From Plectrocnemia conspersa (lineage: Eukaryota; Arthropoda; Insecta; Trichoptera; Polycentropodidae), in the NCBI GenBank assembly GCA_009617715.1, contig VTFK01000172.1, positions 62,001 through 126,000 of the forward strand: a stretch of DNA of 64,000 bases. The letters run 5' to 3'. Of the stretch, positions 60,001 through 62,640 are shown piece by piece. The notes under the pieces are model-generated. The model ran no database searches, was not told where the DNA came from, and saw only the letters and a list, made by a program, of their open reading frames with translations. Position 1 is the stretch's first letter; every line of letters starts with the position of its first letter. The position numbers and the translations under genes are program-made.

Positions 60001-60248
60001 GTGTGATACTTGGATTCTTTGTCGTGAACTTTTTCAGAAACGCTCATGACCGAATACGGATGTTGGACGTTGACGAAGTTAGGATCGAACTGGTTATGGT
60101 TGAAAGGCTCTCTGGGTCTGAAGCAGGAGCAAACCCTCTTCGCCGTGTGATAGACGCTGATGAGTGCGAAGAGGCAGTGGAGAGAAGAAGACAGTAGCAA
60201 TCCAACGTTGGCCAGTATGGGCGGCCAAAATTTCTCTTCGTATTCATC
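13895..60248 (-). CDS. Unidentified multi-pass membrane protein with PPxY tail, 3' part of gene (four coding exons)
   Basis: Four coding exons in transcription order are 60248-59697, 16965-16795, 14320-14097 and 14036-13895. They join to 1089 nt (362 residues plus stop) with every junction in phase and GT-AG borders. The visible protein starts after an upstream splice acceptor: a short extracellular-looking stretch DEYEEKFWPP, one hydrophobic helix (about residues 10-33), a Cys/basic juxtamembrane segment (KRVCSCF), then a long cytoplasmic tail. The tail has a basic patch, a Pro-rich region with PPVY (about 231-234; PPxY motifs bind WW domains of NEDD4-type ligases), a Lys-rich stretch and a C-terminus with TYTGLDRTIAEQFI and GFDTASSGS. 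The helix and tail suggest the last membrane pass of a tetraspan-like protein; earlier passes must be encoded farther upstream. I could not name the family. The link across the 42.7-kb intron rests on phase, length and style, and additional or alternative exons within it are possible. Confidence 0.7.
14097..14320 (-). CDS. Membrane-protein gene, penultimate coding exon
   Basis: The acceptor is CTTTTCAG and the donor GTATGC. The exon encodes LGRVKRKTYANSSPGIVGQKRNNQLTRSLERIYRQRKP-type basic sequence, a Lys-rich patch (KVKKMKKKSK) and TEADVIRTYTGLD. It starts in phase 0 and ends with two bases of a codon completed by the last exon. The plus-strand frames over the same bases are shadows. Confidence 0.75.
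14500..15562 (+). mobile_element. Family T element, copy 1
   Basis: A 1063-bp non-autonomous DNA element. The left end begins ATGCTTGCACTACACTC and the right end closes with its complement (GAGTGTAGTGCAGGCAT); the near-perfect terminal inverted repeat spans about 28 bp. Left-side marker: GCCGTCCGGATGGC. Right-side marker: GCTCGAAAGAGCAGCTCCGA. No transposase frame is present; the internal open frames of 60-100 codons recur only because copies are similar. It lies in the 14321-16794 intron of the minus-strand gene. A target-site duplication is not clear. Confidence 0.9.
15563..16794. other. Remaining intron sequence, nothing coding
   Basis: This is the 5' part, on the minus strand, of the intron between the penultimate exon and the Pro-rich exon. 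It holds a C12 tract at about 16386-16397 and otherwise unremarkable AT-rich sequence. Confidence 0.5.
16795..16965 (-). CDS. Membrane-protein gene, Pro-rich PPxY exon
   Basis: A 57-codon exon with acceptor TTTTTCATTTCAG and donor GTAATT. It encodes MTRAVPVSMVQVPSNRLGYA, then a run of four prolines and YPPVYAPYSVDM. PPVY is a canonical PPxY motif. If the donor is not used, the frame runs three more codons (VIT) to TAG at 16783-16785, which would give a shorter isoform without the basic tail. Confidence 0.75.
16966..17681. other. Start of the 42.7-kb intron, low-complexity DNA
   Basis: No exon or shared repeat was recognised here. The intron as a whole runs to 59696 and is described element by element below; stretches not listed hold AT-rich sequence in which I see nothing supportable. 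Confidence 0.5.
17682..17760. mobile_element. hAT-type terminal remnant
   Basis: CAGGGGTGGGGAAATATTTT followed by two short direct motifs (CCACATTAAA, twice, about 33 bp apart) is the typical look of a hAT-superfamily end (CAGGGGTGGGCAA-like). No opposite end was found. A family P copy begins about 120 bp downstream. Confidence 0.45.
17881..18020. repeat. Family P palindromic core (140-bp hairpin)
   Basis: The two halves are near-perfect reverse complements. Each has CTTCTCAGAAGTCAAAAAT, then CACGTCAAAAGCAATAAAA. The centre is a perfect 19-bp stem (17933-17951 and 17956-17974) around the 4-nt loop GTAA, with the innermost pairs reading CGCTCG-GTAA-CGAGCG. This is the best-preserved core of the family in the window. 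Confidence 0.92.
18021..19200. repeat. Family P long arm
   Basis: In order outward from the core: GTGATAATTG with CCAAAATTCGG; the CTTATTTTCCCC region; the segment with AACGTTTCGCAACTGTCAAA; repeated ACTAGTGAAAATATA-type units (about 18360-18910); and an outer part with GGGGAGGGGCAAAA strings and ATTAAATGACTGCATG. The same order, in either orientation, recurs at 27075-27990, 36585-37600, 46480-47290 and 47640-48030, so the parts belong to one large inverted-repeat element whose copies are usually half-elements. Confidence 0.7.
19670..19795. repeat. Dispersed repeat, copy 1 (second copy at 24725-24850)
   Basis: It shares ATATAATTGTTCT, GCCGCTTCCGCTTCCGGACG (GCTGCTTCC in the other copy) and AAATCGTATCGCTTT in the same order with 24725-24850. 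The element type is unknown. Confidence 0.6.
19913..19990. repeat. 40-bp tandem duplication
   Basis: Two adjacent copies of a unit starting TTCGACCAAT, with AAAAATAAGCATTCAAAT following in each, offset by 40 bp. Confidence 0.85.
20086..20440. repeat. 194-bp tandem duplication
   Basis: Two units offset by 194 bp. Each has AAATATATACATAATGTGTT, then GAAGAATACATTGATTAAA, then a GC-rich motif (CGGCGACGGGCTCCGAGG or CGTCGCCGGGCTCGAGG) and AAAAGTGAGTTTTT. The units differ by scattered substitutions, so the duplication is not recent. Confidence 0.85.
20441..22690. other. AT-rich intron sequence with a small inverted repeat
   Basis: No exon is seen. An imperfect hairpin lies at about 22392-22475 (CGCTAAAACACAATCAATGA against TGATCGATTGTGTTGTAGCG). 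A 28-bp direct repeat based on ATTTTAAATATCA occurs about three times at 21955-22025. Confidence 0.5.
22691..23310. mobile_element. Pogo/Tigger-like remnant with repeated TATAACGAA motifs
   Basis: The motif (C)AGTATAACGAA and variants (TTATAACGAAGATTATAACG, TCAATATAACGAATTTTCAG) occur at least six times between 22705 and 23295. pogo-superfamily ends begin CAGTATAA-like and insert at TA. No transposase frame remains. The assignment is by motif only. Confidence 0.3.
23562..23613. repeat. Perfect 24-bp hairpin
   Basis: Arms 23562-23585 and 23590-23613 are exact reverse complements around the loop GATA. Each arm contains CTAGCTATCGGTACCTCAC or its complement. The stem is more GC-rich than its surroundings and has no mismatch. 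It is not a family P or family T end. Confidence 0.95.
24422..24500. mobile_element. Possible hAT end with ACCGGTAT motifs
   Basis: It begins CAGCGGTGGCAATATGAACT and continues with repeated GGTAATACCGGTATT-like strings. A complementary-looking set (CAATACCGGTAATACCGG, then ATACCGGTATTATTGC) lies at about 29183-29246. The two could be ends of one element that later took in other insertions, but the match is imperfect. Confidence 0.35.
24725..24850. repeat. Dispersed repeat, copy 2
   Basis: The counterpart of 19670-19795, with ATTATATAATTGTTCTGAGC and CGCTTCCGCTTCCGGACGCG followed by AAATCGTATCGCTTTTTATG. Confidence 0.6.
25535..26105. repeat. 570-bp segment duplicated at 60738-61303
   Basis: Near-colinear similarity runs from CGAGAAAACGTAAAATATTT through GGCGGAGGAATGATGTCCAG and CAGTGACGTCATTTTAGATT to GAATGAAGCATATCTAAACC. 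The right part includes family P outer-arm sequence, so this may be a longer version of that element. Confidence 0.88.
26106..26214. repeat. Family P inner-arm fragment
   Basis: It contains TTGCTTTTGACGTGAATTTT, TTCTGAGAAGTGATAATTG and CGCCCTCCTATTGAC, the inner signature of family P, directly after the duplicated segment and before the hAT-like end. Confidence 0.75.
26215..26282. mobile_element. hAT-like terminal remnant
   Basis: It starts CAGGGCCGTAGCGTAG and contains GAGGGGCGCC, in the style of CAGGGCCG-type hAT ends. No opposite end was seen. It sits inside a family P arm and would be a nested insertion. Confidence 0.35.
27075..27990. repeat. Family P long arm, with C14 tract at outer end
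   Basis: It carries outer-arm units (GCGAGTTAAAATATAATTTA, ACTAGTGAAAATACATTTTC), the AGTTGCGAAACGTTCATTT segment and the inner GAATTTTTGACATCTGAGAA with GCGCTCTCCTATTGGTCAAA. About 160 bp further is CTGGCCAACATTTA followed by 14 C residues (27972-27985), which resembles the C-rich outer end of other copies. Confidence 0.7.
28000..30342. other. Intron sequence without recognised exon
   Basis: Apart from the ACCGGTAT motifs at about 29183-29246 I see no shared repeat. Open frames at 28331-28543 and 30230-30421 show no family signature; the latter runs into family T. Confidence 0.45.
30343..31435 (+). mobile_element. Family T element, copy 2
   Basis: 1093 bp, from ATGCCTGCACTACACTCTC to GAGAGTGCAGTGCAGGCA. 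It carries the 14-bp palindrome GCCGTCCGGACGGC near the left end and both internal markers in the same order as copy 1. Like copy 1 it retains a 24-bp segment between two GGCGG motifs that copies 4 and 5 have lost. Confidence 0.92.
31555..31860. repeat. Family P core with palindrome, second well-preserved copy
   Basis: An imperfect palindrome spans 31661-31806 (TCACTTCTCAGAAG at one end, CTTCTGAGAAGTGA at the other) with the CAGTGGGAA / TTCCCACTG pair around a 12-nt centre (AAAGAGTGTAG). Its loop therefore differs from the GTAA loop at 17952. Short pieces of arm lie on both sides. Confidence 0.88.
31861..33534. other. AT-rich intron sequence, nothing recognised
   Basis: A patch with more CpG lies at about 32600-32880 and 32930-33120 but contains no supported exon on either strand. 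Confidence 0.45.
33535..33740. repeat. Family P arm fragment
   Basis: It contains ATATTTTAACTGATAGTCGC, TAGTGAAATTATATGCTACT and the AGTTGCAAAACGCCCATTT segment followed by CCAAATCTAACCTACA, matching the middle of other family P arms. Confidence 0.65.
33966..34134. mobile_element. piggyBac-type MITE with TTAA target duplication
   Basis: A 169-bp element flanked on both sides by TTAA (33962-33965 and 34135-34138). Its ends are CCCTTTCACCGCGG and, inverted, CCTTTTCACCGCAG. CCC(T) ends and TTAA target duplication are the hallmarks of the piggyBac superfamily. There is no coding capacity. Confidence 0.8.
34135..36580. other. Intron sequence with CpG-richer island, no supported exon
   Basis: The 34500-35150 stretch is more GC-rich and open on the plus strand for 76 codons (34503-34733) but resembles no family and has no matching splice partners. 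A short family P outer-end piece with a C7 tract lies at about 35990-36110. Confidence 0.4.
36585..37600. repeat. Family P long arm
   Basis: It runs from the outer end (GCAAAAATATATGTCATTTC) through a local tandem duplication of the ACTAGTGAAACTATAATTTA unit (about 36840-36940 and 36965-37060) to the inner signature (TCATTTCTCAGAAGTCAAAA, GCAATAAAATCGTGTC). It stops in the middle of the core at CAGTGGAAGCG, so only one half of the palindrome remains. Confidence 0.75.
37885..38140 (+). repeat. Possible non-LTR retrotransposon 3' tail
   Basis: A 79-codon open frame (charged, ending ERLVYFKMHYNDFFEDCRIL) is followed directly by TAATAAATAAATAAAAAA. A short coding remnant ending in a TAAA-rich tail is the usual shape of a truncated LINE. 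It abuts a C-tract like those at family P outer ends. No reverse-transcriptase motif is visible. Confidence 0.3.
38141..41322. other. Intron sequence with G10 tract and one hAT-like end
   Basis: A run of ten G lies at 39140-39149 beside a GC-richer block (39150-39250) with overlapping open frames on both strands and no family signature. CAGGGCCGCCGAGAG at 40705 resembles the hAT-like end at 26215. Nothing else is recognised. Confidence 0.4.
41323..41516. repeat. (TA)n microsatellite cluster
   Basis: Several TA runs are separated by short non-TA spacers (for example GTTGAAAAATTTTAA and CAGATTGA). The cluster abuts family T copy 3 and ends with GTGGTTGAAT, a string that recurs after the second TA block at 42015. 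Confidence 0.9.
41545..42356 (+). mobile_element. Family T element, copy 3 (5'-truncated, TA-invaded)
   Basis: The left end is missing: similarity starts near TTTCATATGCCGTCCGGACG. The right end is intact (CAGAGAGTGTAGTGCAGGCAT). The middle is interrupted by a (TA)n block at about 41908-42014. Orientation is the same as the other four copies. Confidence 0.85.
41908..42014. repeat. (TA)n expansion inside family T copy 3
   Basis: TA runs with two short interruptions replace the segment that in other copies reads TATATGAAAAAATATATAATAA-like; expansion from that AT-rich site is the simplest origin. An open frame starting here reads YIYIYIYIYI and is an artefact of the repeat. Confidence 0.9.
43330..44580. 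mobile_element. Long inverted-repeat element (Foldback-like)
   Basis: The left arm (about 43330-43665) matches the reverse complement of about 44270-44580 over several hundred bases: ATGTAGCAA, AAATCCAATGAATA, GAGCTC, AACGTAATTTTTGTGTATAT / AAGGTAATTTTTATCTAAAT, CGTAACTTCAA. The outer left end carries about three short units of the GTCCGGAAAAAT type; the outer right end runs into a large array of the same unit (next entry). Arms of this kind ending in short tandem repeats recall Drosophila Foldback elements. No coding capacity is visible inside. Confidence 0.75.
43702..43751. repeat. Perfect 22-bp hairpin
   Basis: Arms 43702-43723 and 43730-43751 are exact complements (AATTACTATAACAATGATAT core) around the loop AACTTG. 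It lies within the long inverted-repeat element, towards the inner side of the left arm. Confidence 0.95.
44582..45005. repeat. 15-bp minisatellite in two blocks
   Basis: Block 1 (44582-44765) and block 2 (44821-45005) each hold about 12 units with consensus near GTCCGGAAAAATTTG. The blocks are offset by 239 bp and joined by a spacer (GAGCACCCACAAGTTTTATT) that recurs after block 2 in interrupted form. Because 15 is divisible by three, every frame repeats with five residues per unit. The minus strand reads FPDTNFADINFPDTDF-like and the plus strand SGKFLSAKFAFAKI-like. I treat these as by-products of the DNA repeat. Confidence 0.9.
45434..45491. repeat. Imperfect hairpin with palindromic centre
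   Basis: TGCCTACA at 45436 pairs with TGTAGGCG at about 45484, and a 16-bp perfect palindrome (ATGCCTTTAAAGGCAT) lies just inside the right arm. The element is unknown. Confidence 0.55.
45947..46255 (+). other. GC-rich open frame of 102 codons, unassigned
   Basis: The block is much richer in C and G, and in CpG, than the intron around it and stays open on the plus strand (MGERKDHRRHPTNQYF... to ...VSYAMRP-TGA). Composition is Ser/Arg/Gly-rich with no domain I recognise, and I found no convincing splice partner. The minus strand has stops in the frames checked, so it is not an evident exon of the host gene. It could be a conserved noncoding element, a noncoding-RNA exon, a nested gene or a degraded transposon. 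Confidence 0.25.
46480..47290. repeat. Family P arms, rearranged copy
   Basis: Outer-end sequence (GACATGCATTTTTCTGGCCA at about 46500) is followed by inner signature (CAATTATCACTTCTCAGAAG, GCAATAAAATCGTG at about 46720-46770), middle arm (AATTCGCAACTGTCAAATTG) and outer arm again, ending with a second ACATGCATTTTTCTGGCCA at about 47250. The order indicates fusion of two arms with loss of most of the core. Confidence 0.7.
47430..47680. repeat. Dispersed repeat paired with 58345-58620
   Basis: Shared strings in order: AATAAACATAAT, CCACTCTGC, ATATCGCAAAAAGCATTACA, GCTATCGAATTATAA and AAGCAATGGGAG, in the same orientation and clearly diverged. Confidence 0.75.
47680..48030. repeat. Family P outer-arm fragment
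   Basis: It contains CTGAAAAATACATATTCACT, CAGATAAATTTAATTTTCAC, CTACCAGTGAAAATGTATGA and CCATGCATTTTATTGCCCCC followed by AATGACGTCCCTGGACAG. Confidence 0.65.
48031..50621. other. AT-rich intron sequence, nothing recognised
   Basis: I found no shared repeat, hairpin or exon. The 68-codon minus frame at 48635-48841 has no family features. Confidence 0.45.
50622..51650 (+). mobile_element. Family T element, copy 4
   Basis: 1029 bp, ATGCCTGCAATAAATTCTC to GAGAGTGTGCAGGCAT; the left terminal repeat is degraded. It lacks the 24-bp segment between GGCGG motifs that copies 1 and 2 keep (CCCGGACGGCGGCTTCTGTC junction), as does copy 5. Confidence 0.92.
51651..53254. other. AT-rich intron sequence, nothing recognised
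   Basis: There is no shared repeat. A CpG-containing patch at about 52470-52740 has a 64-codon open frame without family features. Confidence 0.45.
53255..54140. mobile_element. Second long inverted-repeat element, with a nested family P fragment
   Basis: The left arm (about 53255-53570) and right arm (about 53820-54140) are diverged reverse complements. Matching points: CCTTCAAAAGCACC / GGTGCTTTTGAAGG, TTTTTTGACG(C/T)GGC with CCGTTTGTGTTAAA, CATTCGTTGAATATT, and AGTAGCAATAAATTTA / AAATTTACTGCTACT. No coding capacity. The centre contains a short family P piece, listed next. Confidence 0.8.
53715..53815. repeat. Family P inner-arm fragment nested in the long inverted repeat
   Basis: It contains TTCAAACCGAATTTTGGTCA, CAATTATCACTTCTCAGAAG and CACGTCAAAAGCAATAAAAT, close to the best family P copies. 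It breaks off at the core. Confidence 0.8.
54374..55437 (+). mobile_element. Family T element, copy 5
   Basis: 1064 bp, ATGCCTGCACTACACTCTC to GAGAGTGTAGTGCAGGCAT, both terminal repeats intact. It shares the 24-bp internal deletion with copy 4, located 2.7 kb away, so the two belong to one subfamily. A short extra deletion lies near CTCGGTGACAAGAGATTTTA. Confidence 0.93.
55438..57145. other. Intron sequence with a GC-rich island
   Basis: The stretch 55850-56150 is GC- and CpG-rich (CCGTTCCGCGGGCCGCACGG, GACGCCGCGGCGTTGCGAG) and could be a decayed LTR or a regulatory element; no paired terminus was found. A second CpG-richer block at 56760-57020 is open for 74 codons with no family features. 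The 118-codon frame at 55464-55820 is AT-rich and unconvincing. Confidence 0.35.
57150..57180. mobile_element. Single piggyBac-like end
   Basis: TTAA (57146-57149) is followed by CCCTTTAACCGCCAACGACT, the style of piggyBac ends and similar to the MITE at 33966. The opposite end was not located. Confidence 0.35.
57480..57940 (+). other. GC-rich block with overlapping open frames, possible solo LTR
   Basis: A 117-codon plus frame (57494-57847, Pro/Arg/His-rich) and 97- and 113-codon minus frames overlap, which happens easily in GC-rich DNA. The block ends CCACCTCTAGGGCTACA, a plausible LTR 3' end (…CA). I found neither a matching TG start nor a target-site duplication, and no gag or pol sequence lies nearby. 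Confidence 0.22.
58345..58620. repeat. Dispersed repeat paired with 47430-47680
   Basis: See 47430-47680. This copy has ATATCGCAAAAAGCATTACA and GATGCTATCGAATTATAATT and extends further to CATACGGTCATATCTCGCAA. Confidence 0.75.
58621..59696. other. AT-rich intron sequence next to the upstream exon
   Basis: No repeat or exon is recognised. The region ends at the GTGAGT donor of the exon at 59697-60248. Confidence 0.5.
59697..60248 (-). CDS. Membrane-protein gene, exon with last transmembrane segment
   Basis: A 184-codon exon with acceptor TTTTACTTTCAG and donor GTGAGT, starting and ending in phase 0. It encodes DEYEEKFWPP, a helix (ILANVGLLLSSSLHCLFALI), SVYHTAKRVCSCF, then a polar tail with NNMKDLNKILESKLAGSDAD and a Lys-rich stretch near the 3' end. 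It is markedly more GC-rich than its surroundings, as expected for coding DNA. There is no start codon in suitable context, so earlier exons exist. Confidence 0.85.
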
Positions 60249-60640
60249 CTGAAAGTAAAAAAATAATACATTTTAGCACGCGATTCTCAGAGAAAAGTCA
60301 TCGAGCCCACGCCATCTGTTTCCAGTACTTTTTTCACGCGTGCAATTAATAAGTCGCACGAATGGCTCGTTGAAACGCTTACCGGAAAAACTGATTCTCT
60401 CACGCGCAAATCAAGGCTGATTGCAATTGATAATTTACGGGAAAATCGAAAAGAAAAACGCCAATATCAACAACCGATGAATGGAAATCGTTTCTGTATA
60501 ATTACGATTGTAGTCGTGTGATAATTGGCTATGTCTATATTTAGATTCTATGTATAATATTTATATTATGTAATTTGTCATATTTTATTCTTGATTGCCT
60601 ACATCGAAATTTTTTGTCACAAAATTGAAAACAGATCTCG
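60249..60640. other. Upstream intron of the minus-strand gene
   Basis: No further exon is recognised between here and the window end. The gene must continue beyond 64000, or its 5' exons are too short to see. Confidence 0.4.
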
Positions 60641-60649
60641 TTTCAATTT

Positions 60650-61303
60650 TGTGAAACACAAAAACCATGCTGTTGATCAAACAAGTATCATTCGTAATGG
60701 TTTAAGCTATATAGCATATTTATAAAGAAAGCAGTGACGAGAAAACGTAAAATATTTACGAAAATATGATTCAATTTTTAAGAATATATATGCTTTCGCA
60801 GCCAGGAAAATGCTGTTGAAAACTAATAATAATTTATTAGTTAATATTACATATAACGCGACAAGCTATGGCGGGTGAGTATCATTATACTCTGAGCGAT
60901 AGTAGAAAAGCTGGCGGAGGGATGATGTCCAGTGGATGTTCCTCACACAAAAACCATGCTGTTGATCAAACAAGTATAATTCGATATGGTTTAAACTTTA
61001 AATCATATTTATAAAGAGAGCAGTGACGTCATTTTAGATTTTTCCAAGAAAGGGCTAAAATTGCTTAGTGCTCATTTTTTTAATATTTCAATTTCATTAA
61101 GTATTTTATTAAATGCTATTTATTTTTATAGCCAAATTCAAACGGAAGGAAAAATTCCATCCCTGTTTTGTCAAAAGCAAAAAAATTGGATCGTCGCTAT
61201 CGCAGTGGGAACGCTCGTTTATCTAACGATTATATTAAGACTTTTTATAACAATATTACGACAAACTAAATATGTGAGAATCGAATGAAGCATATCTAAA
61301 CCC
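60650..61303. repeat. Second copy of the 570-bp duplicated segment
   Basis: 60738-61303 matches 25535-26105. It is preceded by a partial repeat of the segment's own middle (CACAAAAACCATGCTGTTGA at about 60658 and again at about 60945), so this copy is locally rearranged. Confidence 0.88.
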
Positions 61304-61530
61304 AATTTAGACCAATAGGAAAGCGCAATAATCTCCTCTCAGAAGTCAAAAATCCACGTCAAAAGCAATTAAACTGTGTCGGCGCAGTGGGAACGCTCAG
61401 TTATATATAACTTTTATGACAATATTACGCCTTACAATAAATGAGAATCGAATGAAACATATCTAAACCGAATTTTAACATTAAGACTTTTTTTCCAATA
61501 TTACAATTTACAATAAGTGTGAATCCCAAA
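61304..61530. repeat. Family P inner-arm fragment leading into the tandem array
   Basis: It contains CAGAAGTCAAAAATCCACGT at 61340 and GCAGTGGGAACGCTC, the core half-site, but spacing to the next such unit is 232 bp instead of 165 bp. Confidence 0.7.
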
Positions 61531-62400
61531 TGAATCCCAATATGGGAGTATAAAAAACAATTATCCCTTCTCAGAAGGCAAAAATCTACGTCAAAAGCAA
61601 TAAAATAGTGCCGTCGTCGTGGTAGTGGGTTCGCTTGGTAATCTAGACTTCCATAATAATATTCCAAATTAAATGAGGAAAATATAAACCAAATTTTGAG
61701 CAATAGGAGAGCGCAAAAAACAATTATCGCTTCTCAGAAGTCAAAAATTCACGTCAAAAGCAATAAAATAGTGCCTTCGCCGTAATAATGCGTACGGTCG
61801 ATAATCTAGAGTTCGTAATAATAATATTTCAAATTAAATAAGGAATATTTAAACCAAATTTTGAGCGATAGGAAAGCGTAAAAAACAATTATCACTTCTC
61901 AGAAGTCAAAAATCCACGCCAAAAGCAATAAAATAGTGCCGCCGCCGTGGTAGTAGGTACGCTTGCTAATCTAGATTTCCATAATGATATTCCAAATTTA
62001 ATGAGGAACATATAAACCAAATTACGACCAATAGGAGAGCGCAAAAAAAACAATTATTAATTCTCAGAAGTCAAAAATCAACGTCAAAAGCAATAAAATA
62101 GTTCCGTCGCCGTAGTAACGCGTACGGTCGGTAATCTAGCTTTCGTAATAATAATATTCCAAATTAAATGAGGAACATTTAAACCAAATTTTGACCGATA
62201 GGAAAGCGCAAAAAACAATTATCACTTCTCAGAAGTCAAAAATCTACGCCAAAAGCATTAATATAGTGCCGTCGCCGTGTTAGTGGGCACGCTTGGTAAT
62301 CTAGATTTCTATAATAATATTCCAAATTAAATGAGGAACATATAAACCGAATTTTTACCAATAGGAGAGAAAAAAACAATTATCACTTCTCAAAAGTCAA
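61530..62400. repeat. 165-bp tandem array derived from family P, alternating monomers
   Basis: AGAAG(T/G)CAAAAAT signatures start at 61573, 61736, 61901, 62066, 62231 and 62392, spacings 163, 165, 165, 165 and 161 bp. Each monomer holds CCAATAGGA-like sequence, TTATCACTTCTCAGAAGTCA, CAAAAGCAATAAAATAGTGC and TCCAAATTAAATGAGGAA. Monomers alternate: type A has GTAGTGGGTACGCTTGGTAA (61573, 61901, 62231), type B has GTAACGCGTACGGTCGGTAA (61736, 62066). That implies a 330-bp dimer repeat. Confidence 0.93.
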
Positions 62401-62640
62401 AAATCCACGTCAAAAGCAATAAAACGCTCGTTACCGAGCGTTCCCACTGCGACGGCGCTGACGCGATTTTATTGCTTTTGACGTGAATTTTTGACTTCTG
62501 CGAAGTGATAATTGTTTTTTGCGCCCTCCTATTGACCAAAATTCGATTTGCATACACTTTGATCATTACTTTCATATCAGAAGTCCGTAGTAAGATTGGT
62601 AAGGATAGCTATGATATTTTTAAAACAAACTAAACCAAGT
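62383..62640. repeat. Family P core closing the array
   Basis: The last unit passes into a palindrome (about 62383-62510) with CGCTCGTTACCGAGCG at one flank and TTCCCACTGCGACGGC beside it, then an arm in the opposite orientation (TTCTGCGAAGTGATAATTG, GCGCCCTCCTATTGACCAAA). Confidence 0.85.

Noticed and set aside
61425..61703. Minus-strand open frames over the 165-bp array
   Set aside because: They are repeat-derived translations of family P sequence.
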